Source: Streptomyces xinghaiensis S187
Lineage (GTDB): Bacteria > Actinomycetota > Actinomycetes > Streptomycetales > Streptomycetaceae
NCBI RefSeq assembly: GCF_000220705.2
Contig: NZ_CP023202.1
Location: forward strand, 5,362,501-5,426,500
Direction of reading: 5' to 3'
Length of the DNA: 64,000 nt
Part shown: positions 43,710 through 51,431 of the stretch, piece after piece
How positions within the stretch are numbered: the first letter of the stretch is position 1
Layout of the letters: every line of letters begins with the position of its first letter
Made by a program: the position numbers and the translations under genes
Notes under the pieces: model-generated
Seen by the model: only the letters and a program-made list of their open reading frames with translations
Database searches by the model: none
Told to the model about the DNA's origin: nothing

Positions 43710-45496
43710 GCTGTCTCCTCCGGTGGGATGGCGGACGCGGTGCGGCGGCGCTCCGCGCGGTGCGGCGGACCGGGACGCTCCGGGCGGTCCGGGGCGGCGG
43801 AAGGCCCGGGGCGCCCGCCGCCGGCTTCACCGCCGCCCCCGGAGCGCCACCCGGAGCCCGGCGGGGTGGACGAGGCCGGCGGAGCGCCCGGCGCGCAAGG
43901 ACCCGGGGCGGCACCGGGAGCCCCGTCCGGGGTGCCGGAATTCGGCGGCGCGGCTCCGTCCGCCGGGCCGTCCGCCGGGCCGTGTTCCGGGCCCGTCCGG
44001 CCCGGGCGGAGGCGCCAGGCGGCGACGGCCCCGTCCGGAACGGCGTCCCGGTCCCGGTCCCGGTCCCGGTCGCGGTCCGGGTCCAGGTCCGGGGCCCCGG
44101 ACCCGCGGGCCCGCTCGGACCGCTCGCCCGGCTCCGCGCCCCCCGACGCGGAGGCGGCATCGAACGGTCCGGTTCCGCCCGGCCCGCCGCGGCGGGTCCG
44201 GGACGCGGGCGCCGGGGCGGCCACGGCCGGGAGCAGCCCCAGCAGGACGCCGGCCGCGGGCCACAGGGGGAGGGCCGGTGCCGTCAGCGGGACGACCGAC
44301 GGGTGCAGGTCCGCCCGGCCGGCGGAGGCGGACCAGATCATCACCGCGGCCACCGCCGCCCCGGACCCGGCGACCAGCCAGGAGCGCGGGCCCCAGCGGT
44401 CCGGCCGGTAGCGGCTGCGCACCGAGCGGCGGCCGCCCAGCCACAGCCCGGCCAGTGCGGCGGACAGCCCCAGCAGCAGGACGGGCAGGCCGAACCCCGC
44501 GCCCTCCGCGGCCAGCAGACCGTAGGTGCCGGCGCAGACGCCGAGGAGCCCGCCGAGGGTCAGCACCGTCGTGGTGTGCCGTACGGCGGCCGGGACGCGG
44601 GCGGTGCGGCCGTAGCCGCGCGCGTCCATCGCGGCGGCCAGCGCGACGGACCGCTCCAGCGCTCCCTCCAGCACCGGCAGCGCGATCTGGAGGATCGCCC
44701 CGACGCCCCGGTCGGCGCGCCCGCGCAGCCTGCGTGCGGCGCGCAGCCGCACCACGTCGGCGACCAGGTTGGGGGCGAAGGTCATGGCGACGACGACGGC
44801 GACGCCCGCCTCGTACAGCGCGCCCGGCAGCGACTTGAGCAGCCGCGCCGGGTTCGCCAGCGCGTTCGCCGCGCCGACGCAGGCCAGCAGCACGGCCAGC
44901 TTGAGGCCGTCGTAGAAGGCGAAGGCGAGCCCCTCGGCGGTGACCCGGCCGCCGATCCGCACCCCGCGCGCCCACTCCGGCAGCGGCACCTCGGGCAGCG
45001 TGAAGAGCACCTGGCTGCCGGGGATCGGCGAGCCGAGGAAGACCGAGAAGACCAGCCGGATCGCGATCACCACCAGGCCGAGCTTGAGGAACGCGCTGTA
45101 GCTGCGCGCCCAGGGGGCGTCGGTGCGCCGCGCGGCGACGACATAGCCGGCGACGGTGGCGAGCAGGGCCAGCAGCAGCGGATTGGTGGTCCGGGACGCG
45201 GCGGTGGCCAGACCCAGGGCCCACAGCCACCAGGCCCCGGCGTGCAGGGCGTTGCCGCGCGAGGCCTCCGGCGCCCGGGACGCGAGACGCCCGCGGAGCC
45301 GCGCCACCGCGGACGGAGCCGCGCCCGTCCCCTCCGCGCCGGGCAGCCGGGCCGCGCCGTCCGTGCCCCGCTCCGGCCGCCGGGACCGGGGCACGGCGGC
45401 CGTCGCGGGGCGCGGCGGAACGGCACCGCGGCCCGCCGCGGGCCGGGCGCTGTCGAGAGGGCCGGGACGGGGCGTCCCGGGGGCGCCGGGGCTCAT
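43706..45496 (-). CDS. ECF transporter transmembrane component (EcfT/CbiQ type)
   Basis: A 596-residue protein, twice the usual EcfT length. The CbiQ-type core (about residues 80-290) contains the coupling-helix motif AAAMDARGYGRTAR and a second ALA..R region. More membrane segments follow to about residue 430. The C-terminal 160 residues are disordered and include a run of Asp-Arg pairs. The Arg/Pro-rich N-terminus is also low-complexity. It couples the ATPases to the S component. Confidence 0.87.
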   Translation of the reverse strand: MSPGAPGTPRPGPLDSARPAAGRGAVPPRPATAAVPRSRRPERGTDGAARLPGAEGTGAAPSAVARLRGRLASRAPEASRGNALHAGAWWLWALGLATAASRTTNPLLLALLATVAGYVVAARRTDAPWARSYSAFLKLGLVVIAIRLVFSVFLGSPIPGSQVLFTLPEVPLPEWARGVRIGGRVTAEGLAFAFYDGLKLAVLLACVGAANALANPARLLKSLPGALYEAGVAVVVAMTFAPNLVADVVRLRAARRLRGRADRGVGAILQIALPVLEGALERSVALAAAMDARGYGRTARVPAAVRHTTTVLTLGGLLGVCAGTYGLLAAEGAGFGLPVLLLGLSAALAGLWLGGRRSVRSRYRPDRWGPRSWLVAGSGAAVAAVMIWSASAGRADLHPSVVPLTAPALPLWPAAGVLLGLLPAVAAPAPASRTRRGGPGGTGPFDAASASGGAEPGERSERARGSGAPDLDPDRDRDRDRDRDAVPDGAVAAWRLRPGRTGPEHGPADGPADGAAPPNSGTPDGAPGAAPGPCAPGAPPASSTPPGSGWRSGGGGEAGGGRPGPSAAPDRPERPGPPHRAERRRTASAIPPEETA

Positions 45497-46482
45497 CCGC
45501 GGCGTCGGCGGGCCTGCCAGGCGGCGCCCGCGGCGAGGACGGCGACGGCGGCGGCACCCGCGTAGAGACCGGTGGACGAGCCGCCGCCGTCCCCGCCGGC
45601 CGGCTCACCGGCACGGTCGTCACCGGCACGGTCGTCACCCGAGCCGCCGGGACCGCTTCCGCCGGCCGGGTCCGCGCCGCCGTCCCCGGCACCCGCCTCC
45701 CCGGACACCTGTTCGCCGCAGCCGCGCTCCGGGTAGCCCGCGATCGCGCACAGCAGCGCCGAGGTGTTGTAGCGGAGCGGCTTCGCGACGGCGGCCAGGG
45801 CCTCGCCGCTGGTCGCGTCCTCCGGCACGGACGCGCACTCCGTGCGGGGCTCCGGGGGCCGTTCGCCGTCCGGCGCGTCCTCGGCGGTACCGAAGTCCAG
45901 CACGAGCGCGACCCTCTTGCGGCCGTCCTCGGCGGGGGTGTCCGCGCAGACGGCGTCGAAGCCGGCGGTGCCGCGCGGCTTCGCGGCGTCCTGGGTGTTG
46001 ACGCTCACCGAGAAGCGGAAGCCCTCGACGTCGCCGTCGGCGGGCCGGGCCGTCGCCGGCCCCTCGGTGGCGTAGCTCCAACTGCCCCCGTCCCGCTGCC
46101 AGAACGACCAGTAGCGGTACCCCTCGGCCTGCGCCGGCCCCGCGCCGAGCGCGGTGACGGCGGCCACGAGCAGCAGCACGGCCGACCCGCGCACCCCGGG
46201 GCGCGCGGCCGGACGCCGGCGGGCGCCGGCCCGGGGACGGCCGGCGCCGCGCGGCACCGTGCCGTGCCGGCCGCCGCTCGGCCGCGTGCCGTGCCGGCCG
46301 CCGCTCGGCCGCGTGCCGTGCCGGCCGCCGCTCCGCCGCGTGTCACCCGGGCCGCTGCCGTGCGGCTGCTCCGCTCCGTCCGTCTCCCGGCCGAGCGGCC
46401 CCGTCCGGTGCGGCCGGGAGCCGTACCGGTCCGTGCCCTCCGGTGTCCGGAGTCCGGTGCTCCGCCGTGGCCGCCCGCTCAC
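45493..46482 (-). CDS. surface-anchored SCO2322-like protein in the cobalamin operon
   Basis: A 329-residue protein starting with GTG that overlaps the previous stop. After an Arg/Gly repeat region (RPSGGRHGT copies) comes a membrane or signal segment (GSAVLLLVAAVTALGAGPAQA). The extracellular domain opens GYRYWSFWQRDGGSWSYATEGPA, then PADGDVEGFRFSVSV, with cysteines at CADTPA, TECAS, LLCAIAGYPERGC. A Gly/Ser linker and C-terminal membrane anchor ending in RRRRG complete it. The domain resembles what I recall as the SCO2322 family. The YWSFW...DGD pattern is reminiscent of the beta domain of transcobalamin-like proteins; that is inference. Confidence 0.75.
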   Translation of the reverse strand: MSGRPRRSTGLRTPEGTDRYGSRPHRTGPLGRETDGAEQPHGSGPGDTRRSGGRHGTRPSGGRHGTRPSGGRHGTVPRGAGRPRAGARRRPAARPGVRGSAVLLLVAAVTALGAGPAQAEGYRYWSFWQRDGGSWSYATEGPATARPADGDVEGFRFSVSVNTQDAAKPRGTAGFDAVCADTPAEDGRKRVALVLDFGTAEDAPDGERPPEPRTECASVPEDATSGEALAAVAKPLRYNTSALLCAIAGYPERGCGEQVSGEAGAGDGGADPAGGSGPGGSGDDRAGDDRAGEPAGGDGGGSSTGLYAGAAAVAVLAAGAAWQARRRRG

Positions 46483-47756
46483 GACCGCTTCCTGCGGCCG
46501 GCGGTGAGCATCAGGACGGCGCCGGCGACGAGCCCCGCGAGCACGCCCGCGCCCAGGATCCACCAGAGGACGGAGACGTCGCCGGACCCGGACTTCTCGC
46601 CCTCCTCGGAGGCGTCCGCGCCGGCCGCCGGAACCGACTCCGGCTCCGGCCCGGTGGCGTTGAGCTCCTTCACCAGGTCCGTGCCGCCGAAGGAGCGCGG
46701 GTCGCCGCCCGCGGCGTGCGCGGCGAGAACCAGGGTGCCCAGACCGGCCGGGTTGTCCGCGGCCCACTCGGCGGAGTTCTTCTCCAGCCAGGCCAGCGGC
46801 GCCTCGGCCGCCTCCGGCCGGCCGGCCGCCACCAGGGCGATCACGGCCTCGGCGGTGTTGGAGTGGTCCGGCACCGGCTCGTCGGCACCGGGCGCGAGCG
46901 AGGTGAGGTGCCCGTCCTTCTCCAGCAGCCCGGTGAGGTACGCGGCGGCGCCGGACGCGGCCTCCTCCGGCGTACGGCCGGCGTCCGCGCCGGAGCCGCA
47001 CTCCAGCGGCTCGGGCGCACCGCCGTCCTCGCCGCCGTCCCCGGTGGCCGGGGTGACGGCCAGGCCCTCGCCGTGGCCGGCGAGGACACCGGCCACCGTG
47101 GCGTCGGCGTTGGCCAGGAGGCGGCCCTTCTTGTCGGGCTGGAAGGCGTAGGCGCCGCGGTCACCGGCGTCGGCGTCGCAGCCGAGCTGCAGCTCCGCGA
47201 GCGCGTCGTACGGGGACTTGCCGCCGGCCCGGGCGGCTCCCGGCTTCTCGCCAGCCGCGGCCAGCGCGCCGACGACCACGGAGGTGGAGTTGGTGTCGCT
47301 GGGGGTCCCCGGGAGGTAGCCCCAGCCGCCGTCCTCGTTCTGCACGGACTTCAGCCAGCCGACGGCCTTGCGGACCTCACCGGTGTGCCCGCCGAGAGCC
47401 GCCAGCGCCTGGACGGCGACGGCGGTGGCGTTGCTGTCCACCGGTGTCTTGGCGTCGCACTCGGCGCCGGCGTCCGCGCGGTACGCGGCGAACGCGCCGG
47501 AGGAGCACTGCTGCCCGGTGAGCCAGTCCACGGCTTCGGCGGCCGGGGTGACGCCCGCGGTGTCCTGGGCGAGCAGGGCTATGGACTGCCGCCACACCCC
47601 GTCGTAGGCCGGGTCCTTGGTGCCGTGCAGCCCGGACGGCGGCTTCGGGGCGGGGGAGGAGGACGGCGCGGCGGTGCCGGCCGAGGCGGCGGGTGCGGCG
47701 AGCGCACCCAGCACGGCGGACGCGGCCAGGGCCGCGGCGGTGCGGCGTACGTTCAT
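46479..47756 (-). CDS. surface-anchored alpha/alpha-toroid (prenyltransferase/squalene-oxidase-repeat) protein
   Basis: A 425-residue protein. A signal peptide (LAASAVLGALAAPAASA) is followed by an alpha/alpha-toroid domain with terpene-cyclase-type repeats: VDWLTGQQCSSGAFAAY, VGWLKSVQNEDGGWGYLPG, NSTSVVVGALAAAG and AYLTGLLEKDGHL. A C-terminal membrane helix and RRKRS tail follow. This fold also makes up the alpha domain of intrinsic factor and transcobalamin. As first gene behind a cobalamin riboswitch and ahead of an ECF transporter, it is best read as a corrinoid-binding surface protein, not an enzyme. ATG at 47756 with ggaagg upstream. Confidence 0.82.
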   Translation of the reverse strand: MNVRRTAAALAASAVLGALAAPAASAGTAAPSSSPAPKPPSGLHGTKDPAYDGVWRQSIALLAQDTAGVTPAAEAVDWLTGQQCSSGAFAAYRADAGAECDAKTPVDSNATAVAVQALAALGGHTGEVRKAVGWLKSVQNEDGGWGYLPGTPSDTNSTSVVVGALAAAGEKPGAARAGGKSPYDALAELQLGCDADAGDRGAYAFQPDKKGRLLANADATVAGVLAGHGEGLAVTPATGDGGEDGGAPEPLECGSGADAGRTPEEAASGAAAYLTGLLEKDGHLTSLAPGADEPVPDHSNTAEAVIALVAAGRPEAAEAPLAWLEKNSAEWAADNPAGLGTLVLAAHAAGGDPRSFGGTDLVKELNATGPEPESVPAAGADASEEGEKSGSGDVSVLWWILGAGVLAGLVAGAVLMLTAGRRKRS

Positions 47757-47834
47757 GGTTTTGGTGCCTTCCGTTGGCGGTTCTCGTGGCGGGGGGCAGC
47801 CGGGCACGGCCGACCCCGGCCGCGCGGACCGCAC

Positions 47835-48075
47835 GCGGAGGGCACACCGGGCTCGTCTTCCGTAGACCTCGACGGTGCCGTCCGCGGCCGGGCGCCCAGG
47901 AGGGCGCCGCACCGGCGGACGGGAGCCTGTTCGCGCCCGGACAGGTGCTCCGGCTCGTACGGCCGCGCGGGGCGCGGGGTGTACTCACGGTTGCGGGTCA
48001 GCGCCGGATTCGCACCGGTCTTCCCCTGTCAGGGCACGGATGAAGTTGTCGGGAGACACCCTAACCGGCCGGTAG
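47835..48075 (-). ncRNA. cobalamin riboswitch
   Basis: On the minus strand the conserved core is clear within 48027-47989: AGGGGAAGACCGGTGCGAAT, CCGGCGCTGACCCGCAACC, followed by GTGA. Upstream ggttagggtgtctcc (near 48065-48050) and downstream tctacggaagacgagcc with ggtgtgccc (near 47870-47840) complete the usual outline. The aptamer ends about 80 bp before the first ATG of the surface protein/ECF operon. B12 binding should switch the operon off. Confidence 0.93.
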
Positions 48076-48347
48076 AAGATCATCGAACGGGTGTCCGCCC
48101 AGCCCGCCGGCAGGGGGCGCGGAGCCCTCCGAAGGGAGTGCCGGACGGGGGGAGCGGCCGGGCGGGTGCGGGCGTCCCGCCCTCCCGGTGCCCGCCCGTG
48201 TCCGGGCCGCGGCCGTCCGGGGCGGGCGTCACCCAGGCGCATGACCGGTATGACCCCAGGTCAGAGGTCGTTCGGAGGTGCGAGAGGGCGCCGTTCGACG
48301 GGATTCGAACTGCCGTAACTTACTCATGCGTTCCGCACATCAGGGTC

Positions 48348-48361
48348 GTGACAGCTGTGAC
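48348..48361 (+). promoter_or_regulatory. gtgac direct repeat upstream of ramC
   Basis: gtgac-agct-gtgac lies 79 bp before the ramC start in the segment expected to hold its promoter. The spacing suits a dimeric response regulator such as RamR, but the assignment is only positional. The rest of 48076-48439 shows no gene. Confidence 0.35.
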
Positions 48362-48439
48362 TGTTCCGCCGGCGCCCCCCGGTGACAAGCTCGAATCACA
48401 CCGAGAGGCCCGCACCACCGGACGGGACGAAGGAGCGTC

Positions 48440-51172
48440 ATGGACCTGGGGTACGCCGTGTACTGCGACGCGGACCGCACGTTCTACGACGCCCCGCACC
48501 GGCTCTCCGCCGGCACCGAGGACACCCCCGGAGCGCCCGGCGCCCTCTACGAGCACGCCCGCCGCGAGGCCCTCGAGGGATGGCAGCGGCACAGCAACGG
48601 CGACTGGCTCGCCTTCCGCCCGCTCGACACCTCGCTGCCCGCCCAGGGCTGGAAGATCCACGTCTCGGCCACGCTCGACAACGCCGAGAAGATCCTCACC
48701 CAGGTCTGGGACTACTGCGTGCCGCGGTCGGTGGCCTTCAAGTTCATACCGGGCCGGCACCTCCTCCGCACCCGCAACGCCAAGTACGCGGACCGGGGCG
48801 GCAGCGGCAAGTTCATCACCGTCTACCCGGAGAACGACGAGCAGTTCGGGACCATCGCCCGCGAGCTCGGCGAACTCCTCGACGGGGAGCCCGGCCCGTA
48901 CATCCTCAGCGATCTGCGCTGGGGCGCCGGCCCGGTCCACGTGCGCTACGGCAGCTTCACCGAACGGCACTGCTACGACGAGCAGGGCGTCCTGCGCCCC
49001 GCCGTGGAGAACGCCGAGGGGAAGCTCGTACCCGACCGCCGGGACCCCGCCTTCCACATACCCGGCTGGGTGGAGCCCCCGGCCTGCCTCGCCCCGCACA
49101 TCGAGGCCCGCACGGCCACCCGCACCACCGGCATCCCGTACCGCATCGAGAAGGCCCTGCACTTCTCCAACGGCGGCGGTGTCTACGCCGGGACGGACAC
49201 CCGCACCGGCGAGAAGGTCGTCCTCAAGGAGGCCCGGCCCCACGCGGGTCTCGCGGCCGACGGAGCCGACGCCGTGAGCCGGCTGGAGCGCGAACGCGCC
49301 GCCCTCGAACGCCTGTCGGGGCTGCCGTACACCCCGGAGGTGCGCGACTCCTTCGTCCTCGGCGACCACCACTTCATGGTGATGGAGTTCCTGGAGGGCA
49401 AGCCGCTCAACACGTTCTTCGCCCGCCGGCACCCGCTCATCGAGGCCGACCCCGCACCGGAGGCGCTCGCCGGGTACACGGACTGGGCGATACGGATGCA
49501 CGGCCTGGTGACCGAGGCCGTGGAGGCGGTCCATGCCCGCGGCGTCGTCTTCAACGACCTGCATCTGTTCAACATCATGGTCTCCGAGGACGAGTCCTCC
49601 GTCGCCCTCCTCGACTTCGAGGCCGCCGCGCACATCGACGAGGGCCGCCGCCAGGTGGTCGCCAACCCGGGCTTCGTCGCCCCGGCCGGGCACCGCGGCT
49701 TCGACGTGGACCGCTATGCGCTCGCCTGTCTGCGCATCGCCCTCTTCCTCCCGCTCACGAGCCTCTTCGCCATCGACCGCGGCAAGGCCGCGCATCTCGC
49801 GGAGATCGCCGCCCGGGAGTTCCCGGTGGCCCGCGGCTTCCTCGACGAGGCGGTCGCCGAGATCCTCCGCGACCCCGCCGCGCAGCCGCCGGCGGCCGGA
49901 GCGGACGAGACGGCCGGCAGCGCCCCGGCGGCCCGCGCCCCGTATCTGCCCGTCGACCCCGCGGACTGGCCGCACAGCCGGGACTCCATGGTCCGCGCCA
50001 TCCTCGCCTCGGCCACCCCGGACCGCCACGACCGCTACTTCCCGGGCGACATCGCCCAGTTCCGGGCGGGCGGCGGCCTCTGCTACGGCTACGGCGCGGC
50101 CGGCGTCCTGCACGCCCTCGCCGAGACCGGCGGCGGACGGCACCCGGAGGCGGAGGAGTGGCTGCTGCGCCGCACCGAACGCCCCGCTCCCGGAACCCCG
50201 TTGGGTTTCTACGACGGACTCGCCGGCATCGCCTGGACCCTGGACCGCCTCGGCCACCGGGAACGCGCCCTGGAACTGGCCGGGCTCACCCTCGCCGAGG
50301 ACTGGTCCGGCATGGCGCCCGACCTGCACAGCGGCCTCGCCGGCATCGCCCTCGCCCTGGACTCCCTGGGCGCGAGCACGGGCGAGATCGCCCTGGAGGA
50401 CGCGGCCGCGCGCTGCACCCGGATCGTCGCGGACCGGTTCGCCCGCTCCGACGGCACCGAGGGCGCCACCGGCGGCGGCACCGGACGGACCGGCGGCGGA
50501 GTGCCGCGCGCCGGGCTCCTCCACGGCGCCGCCGGCCAGGCCCTGCTCTTCCTCCGCCGGTACGAGCGCACCGGGGACCCCGTGCTGCTGGACCTCGCGG
50601 CCGAGGCCCTGCGCCGTGACCTCGCTCGCTGCGTCAAGGGCCCCGACGGCGCGCTCCAGGTCGACGAGGGCAAGCGCACCATGCCCTACCTCGGCGCCGG
50701 CAGCGCCGGCATCGGCATGGTCCTCGACGACTACCTGGCCCACCGCCACGACGAGGACTTCGACCGGGCGCGCCGCGACATCGTGCGGGCCGCCCAGGGC
50801 AAGTTCTACGCCCAGCCCGGGCTGTTCCGGGGCGCGGCCGGCATGGTCCTGCACCTGGCCCGCACCACCACCGGCGGCCCGGGCACGGACGAGACCGCCC
50901 TGCGCCGCCAGATCACCGCCCTCACCTGGGGCGCCGTCCCGTTCCGCGGGGAACTCGCCTTCCCCGGGGAGCAGATGATGCGCCTCTCCATGGACCTCAG
51001 CACAGGCACCGCCGGGTGCCTGCTCGCCCTGGGCAGCGCGCTGCACGGCTCTCCCGTGCACCTGCCCTTCCTCCCGCCGCCCGCCGGGCGGCCCCACGAG
51101 CCGGTCTCCGCCGGAGGCCGTACCCAAGAAAATCCCGTCCCCACGGACATCAAGGAAAGGACAGTGTCATGA
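48440..51172 (+). CDS. ramC: class III lanthipeptide synthetase RamC (LanKC)
   Basis: A 910-residue three-domain enzyme that makes SapB from RamS. An N-terminal lyase region (1-220) is followed by a Ser/Thr kinase domain with LKEARPHAG (Lys), VVFNDLHLFNIMV (catalytic loop) and LLDFEAA. A C-terminal LanC-like cyclase has repeated toroid motifs (GFYDGLAGIAW, DLHSGLAGIALAL, GLLHGAAGQALLF, YLGAGSAGIGM). It lacks the zinc-binding Cys-Cys-His set, as in class III enzymes. It phosphorylates and dehydrates Ser and forms lanthionine/labionin-type rings. The stop overlaps the ramS ATG (ATGA). Confidence 0.96.
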   Translation: MDLGYAVYCDADRTFYDAPHRLSAGTEDTPGAPGALYEHARREALEGWQRHSNGDWLAFRPLDTSLPAQGWKIHVSATLDNAEKILTQVWDYCVPRSVAFKFIPGRHLLRTRNAKYADRGGSGKFITVYPENDEQFGTIARELGELLDGEPGPYILSDLRWGAGPVHVRYGSFTERHCYDEQGVLRPAVENAEGKLVPDRRDPAFHIPGWVEPPACLAPHIEARTATRTTGIPYRIEKALHFSNGGGVYAGTDTRTGEKVVLKEARPHAGLAADGADAVSRLERERAALERLSGLPYTPEVRDSFVLGDHHFMVMEFLEGKPLNTFFARRHPLIEADPAPEALAGYTDWAIRMHGLVTEAVEAVHARGVVFNDLHLFNIMVSEDESSVALLDFEAAAHIDEGRRQVVANPGFVAPAGHRGFDVDRYALACLRIALFLPLTSLFAIDRGKAAHLAEIAAREFPVARGFLDEAVAEILRDPAAQPPAAGADETAGSAPAARAPYLPVDPADWPHSRDSMVRAILASATPDRHDRYFPGDIAQFRAGGGLCYGYGAAGVLHALAETGGGRHPEAEEWLLRRTERPAPGTPLGFYDGLAGIAWTLDRLGHRERALELAGLTLAEDWSGMAPDLHSGLAGIALALDSLGASTGEIALEDAAARCTRIVADRFARSDGTEGATGGGTGRTGGGVPRAGLLHGAAGQALLFLRRYERTGDPVLLDLAAEALRRDLARCVKGPDGALQVDEGKRTMPYLGAGSAGIGMVLDDYLAHRHDEDFDRARRDIVRAAQGKFYAQPGLFRGAAGMVLHLARTTTGGPGTDETALRRQITALTWGAVPFRGELAFPGEQMMRLSMDLSTGTAGCLLALGSALHGSPVHLPFLPPPAGRPHEPVSAGGRTQENPVPTDIKERTVS

Positions 51173-51303
51173 CCCTTCTCGACCTGCAGACCATGGAGAC
51201 CCCCGCCGAGGAGATCACCGGCGAGCTGGCGACGGGCGGCGGCTCCCGCGCCTCCCTGCTGCTCTGCGGCGACAGCTCCCTGAGCGTCACCACCTGCAAC
51301 TGA
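51169..51303 (+). CDS. ramS: SapB lanthipeptide precursor RamS
   Basis: A 44-residue precursor of the aerial-mycelium surfactant SapB. The leader has the class III recognition motif LLDLQ. The core ends GSRASLLLCGDSSLSVTTCN, with two Ser-x2-Ser-x3-Cys units (SRASLLLC, SSLSVTTC) for the two rings. It matches S. coelicolor SapB except Val for Ile before TTCN. The residues just before the core read TGGGS rather than TGS. ATG at 51169, within the ramC stop. Confidence 0.96.
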   Translation: MTLLDLQTMETPAEEITGELATGGGSRASLLLCGDSSLSVTTCN

Positions 51304-51304
51304 T

Positions 51305-51333
51305 CTGAGCCGCTAGCCGGCAGGTCAGCTCAG
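51305..51333 (+). terminator. small hairpin between ramS and ramA
   Basis: ctgagc (51305-51310) pairs with gctcag (51328-51333) right after the ramS stop. It may partly attenuate transcription so that the peptide gene is expressed above the exporters. The stem is short and there is no U-run. Confidence 0.4.
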
Positions 51334-51431
51334 CGCGGTCCCGGGCGGCGGCATTCCGCCCGGGGCCGCACGCTCACCGTACGCGCCGCCTTCGTCCGCG
51401 CGTCACCGGAGGAGGGGAGACACCGCAGCCC

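Noticed and set aside
48290..48320. tRNA T-arm-like sequence (gttcga...ttcgaac)
   Set aside because: The stem around TTCGAAT has a C-C mismatch and no acceptor, D or anticodon arms fit around it.
46443..49277. 944-codon open frame on the plus strand
   Set aside because: It overlaps the antisense of two recognised genes and the riboswitch and then ramC in another frame. Its composition is shadow-like.
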